In this document: positions 1-6,847 of the stretch, piece by piece
How positions within the stretch are numbered: the stretch's first letter is position 1
How the letters are laid out: each line of letters opens with the position of its first letter
From: an uncultured Prevotellaceae bacterium
GTDB taxonomy: Bacteria > Bacteroidota > Bacteroidia > Bacteroidales > Bacteroidaceae
Reading direction: 5' to 3'
Length of the DNA stretch: 23,656 nucleotides
Assembly: GCA_902800435.1 (NCBI GenBank)
Contig: CADCEQ010000038.1
Coordinates: 1 to 23,656, forward strand
Notes under the pieces: generated by a model
Told to the model about the DNA's origin: nothing
The model's input: only the letters and a program-made list of their open reading frames with translations
The model's database searches: none
Program-made: the position numbers and the translations under genes

Positions 1-102
1 CTACGTGCTAAACTGTCGTGTAGCTTAGAAATTGACGACAGCCCCAATATTAGCGCGGCGGGGCAATTTGTGTTCAAGTTTATAGAGGAAAGATACGAAT
101 AA
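1..102 (+). CDS. C-terminal end of an unidentified gene (partial)
   Basis: Frame 1 is open from the window edge to a TAA at 100-102 and encodes 33 residues ending in FKFIEERYE. The composition (mixed charged and hydrophobic residues, no membrane segment) is that of an ordinary soluble protein C-terminus. The next gene starts about 37 bp downstream on the same strand and no convincing promoter lies between, so it may belong to the same transcription unit as porP. Too little is visible to name the product. Confidence 0.6.
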   Translation, partial: LRAKLSCSLEIDDSPNISAAGQFVFKFIEERYE

Positions 103-139
103 ATTACAATAAAACAAAAAAAAATACGTTATATTAGAC

Positions 140-1078
140 GTGCTTAGACGTTACGCCATACTCGCCGCCGTACTTATTATGGGGCTTCAGGCCCGGGCAC
201 AGTACGATCCGTCGTTCAGTCACTACTGGGCGATGGAGACGTCGTTTAACCCAGCGGCAGTGGGCAAGGATCAGAAACTGAATGTGAGCGGTGCCTACAA
301 CATGACGCTGCTGGGATTCGAGAACAGTCCCAAGACGATGTTTATCGGCGCCGACCTGCCCCTCTACTTCTTCCGCTCTTACCACGGTGTGGGCCTGCAG
401 CTGATGAACGACGATATCGGCTTGTTCTCGCACAAGCGCATCACCGCGCAGTACGCCTTCAAGCGGCGCCTGTTCGGCGGCATGCTCAGCATAGGCGTGC
501 AGGGCGGACTGCTGAACGAGACATTCGAAGGCGGCAAGGTGGACTTGGACATGACCGACGACCCTGCCTTCACGAAGTCGGACATCACCGGCAACGCCCT
601 CGACCTCGGCGGCGGTATCTACTACAGCCACCGCAGCGGCTGGTACGTGGGAGCCTCGGTGCAGCACGCACTGGCGCCCGTCATCGAGCTGGGCGAGACG
701 AACGAGCTGGACGTCAGCCGGACGTATTATTTTACAGGCGGATACAATATTCGGCTGAGAAATCCGTTACTTATGTTGCAGACCTCGGTCATGGGGCGCA
801 CCGACGCCGTCGCCTATAGGGGCGACATCACCGCCCGACTCAGATACTCGCACGAGAAGCGGCTGCTGTATGCCGGCCTGGGCTACAGCCCCACCAACTC
901 GGTGACGGTGTTCATAGGCGGGCAATTCCACGGCGTCATGGTGGGCTACAGCTACGAGGCCTACACCAGTGCCATCAACATCGGCAATGGCAGCCACGAA
1001 CTGCACGTGGGCTACCAGACCGATATCGACTTCGGGAAGAAGGGCAGGAACAAACATCAGAGTGTAAGACTGCTGTAA
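140..1078 (+). CDS. porP: PorP/SprF family type IX secretion outer-membrane protein
   Basis: Encodes 312 aa, the usual length for the PorP/SprF family. The N-terminus is a classical signal peptide (short basic stretch, hydrophobic core, ARAQ then YDPSF), so the mature protein begins around Tyr22. The rest alternates polar and hydrophobic residues with many Gly, Tyr and Phe, as in outer-membrane beta-barrels. It contains the family-typical early stretch YDPSFSHYW and PAAVGKDQKLNVSGAY. PorP proteins bind the PorK/N ring or, as SprF, help individual T9SS substrates reach the surface. The position directly before gldK-L-M-N matches the porPKLMN order of Porphyromonas gingivalis and makes the core PorP role the best call. 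The start is GTG, and no ATG gives a signal peptide in this frame. No clear ribosome-binding site is seen, which is common in Bacteroidetes. Confidence 0.93.
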   Translation: MLRRYAILAAVLIMGLQARAQYDPSFSHYWAMETSFNPAAVGKDQKLNVSGAYNMTLLGFENSPKTMFIGADLPLYFFRSYHGVGLQLMNDDIGLFSHKRITAQYAFKRRLFGGMLSIGVQGGLLNETFEGGKVDLDMTDDPAFTKSDITGNALDLGGGIYYSHRSGWYVGASVQHALAPVIELGETNELDVSRTYYFTGGYNIRLRNPLLMLQTSVMGRTDAVAYRGDITARLRYSHEKRLLYAGLGYSPTNSVTVFIGGQFHGVMVGYSYEAYTSAINIGNGSHELHVGYQTDIDFGKKGRNKHQSVRLL

Positions 1079-1202
1079 AAGTAAAAAGGTAAAAAAGTAA
1101 AAAAAGAAAACGAAATATGAAAACGATGATGAATAACAGAATGGTGAAAGGCATTAAAGGGAGAAAGGTTTTACCTTTTTACCTTTTTACCTTTTTACTT
1201 TT
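1077..1202 (+). repeat. Octamer repeats forming an inverted repeat around the gldK start
   Basis: Between porP and gldK (1077-1107) lies a poly-purine tract built of GTAAAAAG-like 8-bp units. Inside gldK (1169-1203) lies the opposite-strand version, built of CTTTTTAC units (perfect at 1183-1190 and 1191-1198, and 1175-1182 is also CTTTTTAC). Positions 1077-1102 and 1177-1202 are reverse complements at 25 of 26 positions. The single-stranded loop would hold the gldK start codon at 1117. The left arm includes the porP stop codon. The right arm encodes the hydrophobic core of the GldK signal peptide. Confidence 0.85.
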
Positions 1203-2610
1203 ACTAACCTCCTGCTTCGGCAGCAAGGTGGCATCGGGCAGTGGCGGCGAACTGACAGGAAGCAGCGGACGGGCCTTCTCAGAGCCTGCCCCCTACGGCA
1301 TGGTGCTCGTCAAGCGCGGACACCTGAAGATGGGTATCGACAAGCAGGACTCGCTTTGGGGCAAGGAGACGCCCGTGCGCGACATCTCGGTGGACGGCTT
1401 CTGGATGGACGATACGGAGATTACGAACTCCGAATACCGCCAGTTCGTGAACTACGTGCGCGACTCTATCCTGCGTGAGCGCCTGGCTGACCCGAACTAC
1501 GGCGGCGACGAGACCTACAAGATTGAAGAGGACAAGAACGGCGACCCCATCAAGCCTCACCTGAACTGGAAGAAGAACCTGCCGCGCAAGCCCAACGAGG
1601 ACGAGCAGCGCGCTATCGAGAGCCTCTACGTCACCAACCCCGTGACGGGAGAAAAGATGCTCGACGCATCGCAGATGAACTTTAAGTACGAGATCTACGA
1701 TTACACAACTGCCGCCCTTCGCCGCAACCGCCTCAACCCCGAGGAGCGTAACCTAAACACAGATATCGCCGTCGACGAGAACGAAAAGGTGTGGATTTCG
1801 AAGGACACCGCCTACATAAACGACGAGGGCAAGATTGTGCGCGAGACGCTGAACCGCGAACTGAGCGGTCCGTGGGACTTCCTCAACACGTACATTATTA
1901 ATATATACCCCGACACGACGTGCTGGGTAAACGACTTCCCCAACGCCGACAACGAGGTGTATATGCGCAACTACTTCTCGAACTCAGCCTACAACGACTA
2001 CCCCGTGGTGGGCGTCACGTGGGAGCAGGCTAACGCCTTCTGCGCCTGGCGCACGGAGTACCTGCTGAAGGGTCTCGGCCCCGCCGCCCGATTCGTGCAG
2101 CGCTACCGCCTGCCGACCGAGGCTGAGTGGGAGTACGCCGCCCGCGGCAAGGACGGCACGGAGTTCCCCTGGGAGAACGAGGACGTGGCATCGGGCAAAG
2201 GCTGCTTCTTTGCCAACTTCAAGCCCGACGACGGTAACTACACCAAGGACGGCAACCTGATTACGTCGAAGGTGGGCATCTACTCGTCGAACACCAACGG
2301 CCTGTACGACATGGCCGGCAACGTGGCTGAGTGGACCTCGACCATCTATACCGAAGCCGGCGTCGACGCCATGAACGACGTCAACCCCCAGCTGAGCTAC
2401 AACGCCGCCAAGGAAGACCCCTACCGGCTGAAGAAAAAGTCGGTGCGCGGCGGCTCGTGGAAAGACCCTGAAAGCTACATCCGCTCGGCCTGGCGCTCAA
2501 GCGAATTCCAGAACCAGCCCCGAAGCTACATCGGATTCCGCTGCGTACGCTCGCTGGCCAACACTGTGAGCGAGAAGACCAAACCAGGCAAGACCTCAAA
2601 AAAAAAGTAG
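1117..2610 (+). CDS. gldK: GldK/PorK, T9SS ring lipoprotein
   Basis: Encodes a 497-aa outer-membrane lipoprotein that forms, with GldN, the large periplasmic ring of the type IX secretion system. The signal peptide ends in a lipobox L30-T-S-C33. The residues after Cys (FGSKVASGSGG) are not acidic, so it should face the periplasm. The body is a formylglycine-generating-enzyme (SUMF1-like) fold used structurally: GFWMDDTEITNSEYRQFV near residues 94-111, RLPTEAEWEYAARG near 331-344, GLYDMAGNVAEWT near 395-407, SVRGGSW near 442 and IGFRCVRS near 472. A long insertion between the first two blocks is usual for GldK. The tail is Lys-rich. Several Met codons lie close together (M1, M4, M5, M9); M1 gives a normal basic n-region, but M9 could also serve. 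The signal-peptide core is encoded by an 8-bp repeat. Confidence 0.96.
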   Translation: MKTMMNNRMVKGIKGRKVLPFYLFTFLLLLTSCFGSKVASGSGGELTGSSGRAFSEPAPYGMVLVKRGHLKMGIDKQDSLWGKETPVRDISVDGFWMDDTEITNSEYRQFVNYVRDSILRERLADPNYGGDETYKIEEDKNGDPIKPHLNWKKNLPRKPNEDEQRAIESLYVTNPVTGEKMLDASQMNFKYEIYDYTTAALRRNRLNPEERNLNTDIAVDENEKVWISKDTAYINDEGKIVRETLNRELSGPWDFLNTYIINIYPDTTCWVNDFPNADNEVYMRNYFSNSAYNDYPVVGVTWEQANAFCAWRTEYLLKGLGPAARFVQRYRLPTEAEWEYAARGKDGTEFPWENEDVASGKGCFFANFKPDDGNYTKDGNLITSKVGIYSSNTNGLYDMAGNVAEWTSTIYTEAGVDAMNDVNPQLSYNAAKEDPYRLKKKSVRGGSWKDPESYIRSAWRSSEFQNQPRSYIGFRCVRSLANTVSEKTKPGKTSKKK

Positions 2611-2673
2611 CCAATAAAGGTGAGGCCCGACACAACTTCGGCGGCTCAACCATCCATTAAACAGTAAATAGAT

Positions 2674-3555
2674 ATGACAAAGTACAGCAAATTCAATATC
2701 ATCTACCGCTTGCAGAAGTGGCTCGACAGTGTCCCCGGACAGACGTTCATGAACTACGCCTACAGCTGGGGTGCGTCGATTGTGATTCTGGGTACGCTCT
2801 TCAAGCTGACCCACCTGCCTGGTGCCAACTTCATGCTGTTCCTCGGCATGGGCACTGAGGTCGTGGTGTTCTTCATCGCTGCCTTCGACCGTCCGTTCGA
2901 CAAGACGGCCGACGGCATGGATCTGCCGACGCACGTGGGCGGCGAAGTGGTGACCGTTGGCGCTACCGACGGCGAGGCGGCTGCAGCAGCACTGCAGAAC
3001 AGCGAACTGGCCGAGACAGGCGGCGAGGCGGCTGCTTACAGCGGCGGCGGTGGCGGAACGATTATCGGCGGCGGTGGCGGTACCGTTATCATCGGCGGCG
3101 GCGGTGTCGTCGGCGGTGGTGCCATGCCGCAGGCTGCCGAACAGGCAACTGTTGACACTGAGGCCATTGCGGCCGTGGCTACGTCGGTAACGACAGTGGC
3201 TGGCGGTCAGGCTGTATCGCCTGTGCCTGAGGTGAATCCCGAACTGGAAGAGGCTACTGCCAACTACGTCGACCGCCTGAAGGAACTGACGGAGATGCTC
3301 TCGAAGGTTTCTGAGCAGTGCGAGCGCCTGACGCGCGACTCGGAGGAGATGGAGAACCTGAACCGCACGCTGACCGGTATCTGCAAGATTTACGAGATGC
3401 AGCTGAAGGGTGCCAGCCAGCAGATTGGCACCATCGACGAAATCAACGAGCAGACGCGCAAGATGGCCGACCAGATAGCCGAGCTGAACAAGATCTACGC
3501 CCGCATGATTGAGGCCATGACCGTCAACATGCCCAAGGCCCCCATCGCCCAATAA
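2674..3555 (+). CDS. gldL: GldL/PorL, T9SS motor subunit
   Basis: Encodes a 293-aa inner-membrane protein that with GldM forms the proton-powered motor of T9SS. Two membrane helices are visible, about residues 30-47 (ASIVILGTLFKLT) and 51-70 (LGMGTEVVVFFIAAFD). Glu62 in the second helix corresponds to the conserved membrane Glu needed for motor function in GldL/PorL; this equivalence is from family knowledge. After the membrane part comes an unusual Gly-rich stretch (about 123-151), an Ala/Val/Thr-rich linker, and a C-terminal predicted coiled coil (about 190-290, rich in Glu, Leu and Gln) in the cytoplasm. It starts with ATG 63 bp after gldK, in operon order. Confidence 0.95.
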   Translation: MTKYSKFNIIYRLQKWLDSVPGQTFMNYAYSWGASIVILGTLFKLTHLPGANFMLFLGMGTEVVVFFIAAFDRPFDKTADGMDLPTHVGGEVVTVGATDGEAAAAALQNSELAETGGEAAAYSGGGGGTIIGGGGGTVIIGGGGVVGGGAMPQAAEQATVDTEAIAAVATSVTTVAGGQAVSPVPEVNPELEEATANYVDRLKELTEMLSKVSEQCERLTRDSEEMENLNRTLTGICKIYEMQLKGASQQIGTIDEINEQTRKMADQIAELNKIYARMIEAMTVNMPKAPIAQ

Positions 3556-3556
3556 C

Positions 3557-3583
3557 CCCATTAAGCCCATTATACCCATAACA
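3557..3583 (+). repeat. Three 9-bp tandem repeats between gldL and gldM
   Basis: The whole 30-bp gldL-gldM spacer consists of CCCATTAAG, CCCATTATA and CCCATAACA directly after the gldL stop and just before the gldM ATG at 3586. It occupies the position where a ribosome-binding site would be expected and contains no purine-rich SD-like motif. Confidence 0.7.
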
Positions 3584-3585
3584 AT

Positions 3586-5148
3586 ATGGCAATAAAGAAA
3601 AGACCAGTCTCGCCGCGCCAGAAGATGATCAACCTGATGTACGTCGTCTTGATGGCCATGCTCGCGCTGAACGTCTCGAACGAGGTGCTCAACGGCTTCT
3701 CCATCGTGGAGGAAAGCCTGAACCGCACCACGTCGAACGCCGCCAAGGAGAACCTGGCCATATACGACGATTTTGAGGAGCAGATGAAGGCCAACCCGCA
3801 GAAGGTGAAGGAATGGTACGACAAGGCCATGCTGGTGCGCCAGATGAGCGACTCCATCTATAACTTCGCTGCCGACCTGAAGCTGGCCATCGCCCGCGAG
3901 GCCGACGGCAGCGACGGCAACCCCAAGAACCTGCAGAACAAGGAGGACCTGGAGGCTGCCAACCAGGTGATGCTGGCCCCCGGCCGCGGCCAGGGCGGCG
4001 ACCTGAAGTCGGCCATCGACCAGTACCGCGAGCGCATCCTGAAGATGATTCCCGACACGGCCAAGCAGCGCACCATAGCCAGCGACCTGACCACCGACGT
4101 CCCCCCGACGGGACTGGGCAAGAACTGGCAGGAGTATATGTTTGAGTCGATGCCAGCCGCTGCTGCCGTCACCCTGCTCTCGAAGCTGCAGAACGACGTG
4201 CGCAGTGCCGAGCGCGAGGTGCTCCACACGCTGGTGCAGAACATCGACGTGAAGGATATCCGCGTGAACGCCCTCGAGGCCTTTGTCATTCCTAACTCGC
4301 AGACCATCGTCCGCGGCGACAAGTTCTCGGCCCACATCGTGATGGCCGCCGTCGACACCACGCAGGTACCCGACATCTACATCGGCAACCAGAAGGTGAC
4401 GCTCCGCGACAATATCTACGAGCGCATCTGCGGCTCGACGGGCGACTTCACCCTGGCCGGCTACATTGAGACCGTCAACGGCAACGGCGACAAGATCAAG
4501 CGCGATTTCTCGCAGAAGTACACCGTCGTCGACCCTTCGGCCACCGTCTCGGCCGACCTGATGAACATGCTCTACGCGGGCTACTCGAACCCCATCAGCG
4601 TCTCCGTGCCCGGCGTGCCTCTTAATAAGATTCAGGCCTCGATGAGCGGCGGCGGCACGCTGCAGCCCACCGGTCCCGGCAAGTACATCGCCCGGCCGAC
4701 AAAGGTAGGCGAGAACGTGACCATCACCGTCACCTCGACCAACACGGGCCGCCCGCAGCAGATGGGACAGTTCACCTTCCGCGTGCGCAAGCTGCCCGAC
4801 CCCACCCCGTTCATCGCTATGAAGGACGAGCAGGGCAATCCCTCACGCTTCAAAGGCGGCCGTCTGGCCAAAGGTAGCCTGATGAGCATCGACGGCATCG
4901 GCGCCGCCATCGACGACGGCATTCTCGACATCGCCTTCAAAGTGGTATCATTCGAGACGGTGTTCTTCGACAATATGGGTAACGCCGTGCCCATACCCAG
5001 CAACGGTGCCCAGTTCTCTGACCGCCAAAAGGACACGTTCCGCAAGCTGGCCCGCAACCGCCGATTCTACGTCTCGCGCGTGACGGCCATCGGTCCCGAC
5101 GGCATTCAGCGCACACTGCAGAACCCAATGGAAATTATTGTAAATTAG
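3586..5148 (+). CDS. gldM: GldM/PorM, T9SS motor shaft
   Basis: Encodes 520 aa, normal family length. The N-terminus is short and cytoplasmic, with Arg11 in the motif SPRQKMINLMYVVLMAML; this matches the conserved Arg that contacts GldL in known GldM. One membrane helix follows (about 14-31). The rest is periplasmic: a helical domain (about 35-220) and then beta-rich Ig-like domains (about 225-520), for example the blocks ending in FVIPNSQTIVRGDKFSA and GGGTLQPTGPGKYIARP. GldM dimers cross the periplasm and transmit motor movement from GldL to the GldK/GldN ring. The start ATG follows gldL by 30 bp, and gldN begins 6 bp after the stop, so translation is probably coupled. Confidence 0.96.
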   Translation: MAIKKRPVSPRQKMINLMYVVLMAMLALNVSNEVLNGFSIVEESLNRTTSNAAKENLAIYDDFEEQMKANPQKVKEWYDKAMLVRQMSDSIYNFAADLKLAIAREADGSDGNPKNLQNKEDLEAANQVMLAPGRGQGGDLKSAIDQYRERILKMIPDTAKQRTIASDLTTDVPPTGLGKNWQEYMFESMPAAAAVTLLSKLQNDVRSAEREVLHTLVQNIDVKDIRVNALEAFVIPNSQTIVRGDKFSAHIVMAAVDTTQVPDIYIGNQKVTLRDNIYERICGSTGDFTLAGYIETVNGNGDKIKRDFSQKYTVVDPSATVSADLMNMLYAGYSNPISVSVPGVPLNKIQASMSGGGTLQPTGPGKYIARPTKVGENVTITVTSTNTGRPQQMGQFTFRVRKLPDPTPFIAMKDEQGNPSRFKGGRLAKGSLMSIDGIGAAIDDGILDIAFKVVSFETVFFDNMGNAVPIPSNGAQFSDRQKDTFRKLARNRRFYVSRVTAIGPDGIQRTLQNPMEIIVN

Positions 5149-5154
5149 AAAGAT

Positions 5155-6210
5155 ATGAAAAGACTATTGTTCTTATTGATGATAACGCTGACGGTCGGCA
5201 CAGCTACAGCGCAACCAAAGCGCAGCCGCGTGCAGCAGACGCAGCAGGCCCAGCAGCAGAAGAGCCCGAGCACGCAACAGTCGCAGGGCATGACCCGCCG
5301 CATGCAGATCAGCTATCCCGTGGCCCTCGACATGCCCGAGGACGTGGTGTGGCGCCGCGACATCTACCGTGAGTTGGACCTCAACGACGATGCCAATGCC
5401 GGACTGTACTACCCCGTGCAGCCGCAGGGCAAGCAGTTGAACCTGTTTACCTACATCTTCAAGCTGGCGCAGAACGGCTACATTCCCATCTACGAGTATT
5501 CGGTGGCCAACGACGGCAACGACGACTTCTCGGACGCAGCGAAGGTGAAGTTCAAGACTGTGCTCGACGACAAGCACATCTTCTACGAGGAGCAGGACGG
5601 CAAGCTGAAGGTGGACAACAGCGACATCCCCTCGCAGGAGGTAATGAAGTACTACCTGAAGGAGAGTGCCTACTACGACCAGGGCAACGCCACCTTCCAC
5701 ATCAAGCCGCTGGCTCTCTGCCCCATCATGATGCGCGAGGACGACTTTGGCGGCGAGGCCACTCAGTACCCGCTCTTCTGGGTAAAGTACTCAGACCTGG
5801 AGCCCTTCCTTAGCCGACAGACCGTCATGACGTCGAACGTCAACAATGCCGCCGTCATGTCGATGGACGACTACTTTACGCTGAACAAGTACAAGGGCAA
5901 GATTTACAAGACCAACAACATGCTGGGCAAGACGCTGGCACAGATTGCCGGCGGCGACTCCACCAAGCTTTCGGATGAGCAGAAGCGCATTGAGGCCGAG
6001 CTGGAGGCGTTCAAGAACAACATCTTCGGCGACAAGCTGAAGAGGGACTCGCTCGACAGCGTGGCCGATACCAAGGCCGACGTGAAGGCCAAGACCAAGA
6101 AGGAGCGCCGCACGAAGACCAAGACCGAGAAGGCCAGCAAGTCGAAATCGTCATCGTCCTCTTCATCGCCAGCCGCCGCCCGCGTGTCGGTACGCAGACA
6201 AAGACATTGA
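5155..6210 (+). CDS. gldN: GldN/PorN, T9SS ring protein
   Basis: Encodes a 351-aa periplasmic protein that assembles with the lipoprotein GldK into the T9SS ring. The signal peptide is MKRLLFLLMITLTVGTATAQ, cleaved after Gln20, followed by a Gln-rich linker (about 21-45). The conserved GldN core runs from about 50 to 270, with blocks such as DVVWRRDIYRELDL, GLYYPVQPQGKQLNLF, HIKPLALCPIMMRED and LFWVKYSDLEPFL. The C-terminus is unusual: from about residue 300 it is low-complexity, alternately Lys/Thr-rich and then seven Ser in a row, ending VRRQRH. A purine-rich AGAAAG precedes the ATG. It is co-transcribed with gldM (6-bp gap) and with the next gene (4-bp gap). Confidence 0.94.
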   Translation: MKRLLFLLMITLTVGTATAQPKRSRVQQTQQAQQQKSPSTQQSQGMTRRMQISYPVALDMPEDVVWRRDIYRELDLNDDANAGLYYPVQPQGKQLNLFTYIFKLAQNGYIPIYEYSVANDGNDDFSDAAKVKFKTVLDDKHIFYEEQDGKLKVDNSDIPSQEVMKYYLKESAYYDQGNATFHIKPLALCPIMMREDDFGGEATQYPLFWVKYSDLEPFLSRQTVMTSNVNNAAVMSMDDYFTLNKYKGKIYKTNNMLGKTLAQIAGGDSTKLSDEQKRIEAELEAFKNNIFGDKLKRDSLDSVADTKADVKAKTKKERRTKTKTEKASKSKSSSSSSSPAAARVSVRRQRH

Positions 6211-6214
6211 TAAG

Positions 6215-6841
6215 ATGATTGGCAGAAAGCTGGTGGTTGTCTTGGCAGTGGTGCTGAGCCTGCCCTTAAAGGCGGGCACACCTGTTGACTTCGGACTCAA
6301 AGGAGGGTTCGAACTCACCGAGATGAACTTCAGCGCAAGCGACCTCCGCGAGGCCAACCGCGCCGGTTTCTACCTCGGCCCCGTGGTGAAGTTCACCCTG
6401 CCCGTGGTGGGACTGAACATCGATGCATCGGTGCTCTACAGCCAGCGCGACCTGAAGGTCGACGGTGAGAAAATTCTGCAGAAGAGCCTCCTGCTGGGCG
6501 GCGACCTGCGCTACAGCGTCGGACTGGGTGACGCGCTGAGCATCTTTGTCAACGCCGGTCCCCAGCTGAGCCTCAACGTCGGCGACGACGTGTTCTACTG
6601 GAGAGACGACGAGCAGAACAACCATCAGTATGCCCTGCAGAACACGATGATCAGCTTCAACCTGGGACTGGGCGTCACCTTCCTCAGCCATTTCGAGGCC
6701 GGCATCTATTACAACATTCCCGCCGGCAAGACGGCCGATTTCACCTGGGACAAGATAGGCGAGACTCTGAAAGACACCAGTTGGAACCGCGCCAAGTCGA
6801 AAACTAATGCCTGGCACGTCGCCGTGGCCTATTACTTCTAA
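6215..6841 (+). CDS. Outer-membrane beta-barrel protein (PorT/OMP_b-brl type)
   Basis: Encodes 208 aa with a signal peptide (MIGRKLVVVLAVVLSLPLKAG) and a body of amphipathic strands ending in the aromatic residues AVAYYF, as expected for an 8-stranded outer-membrane barrel. Strand-like segments include FGLKGGFELTEMNF, GFYLGPVVKFTLPVVG, NIDASVLYSQRDL, FNLGLGVTFLSHFEAGIYYN and AWHVAVAYYF. This pattern fits the Bacteroidetes OMP_b-brl_2 family, which includes the T9SS factor PorT. I cannot say that it is PorT itself. Its place 4 bp after gldN and 6 bp before priA suggests co-expression with the secretion genes and perhaps an accessory role. Confidence 0.8.
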   Translation: MIGRKLVVVLAVVLSLPLKAGTPVDFGLKGGFELTEMNFSASDLREANRAGFYLGPVVKFTLPVVGLNIDASVLYSQRDLKVDGEKILQKSLLLGGDLRYSVGLGDALSIFVNAGPQLSLNVGDDVFYWRDDEQNNHQYALQNTMISFNLGLGVTFLSHFEAGIYYNIPAGKTADFTWDKIGETLKDTSWNRAKSKTNAWHVAVAYYF

Positions 6842-6847
6842 CGAATC

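Noticed and set aside
60..140. Promoter directly upstream of porP
   Set aside because: A TTTG is present at 67-70, but no TAnnTTTG box occurs at the right distance, so the operon may be read from further upstream.
2596..4335. 579-aa open frame on the - strand opposite gldL and gldM
   Set aside because: It is antisense to two clear T9SS genes, has a His/Val/Leu-rich composition typical of shadow frames in GC-rich DNA, and shows no family motif.
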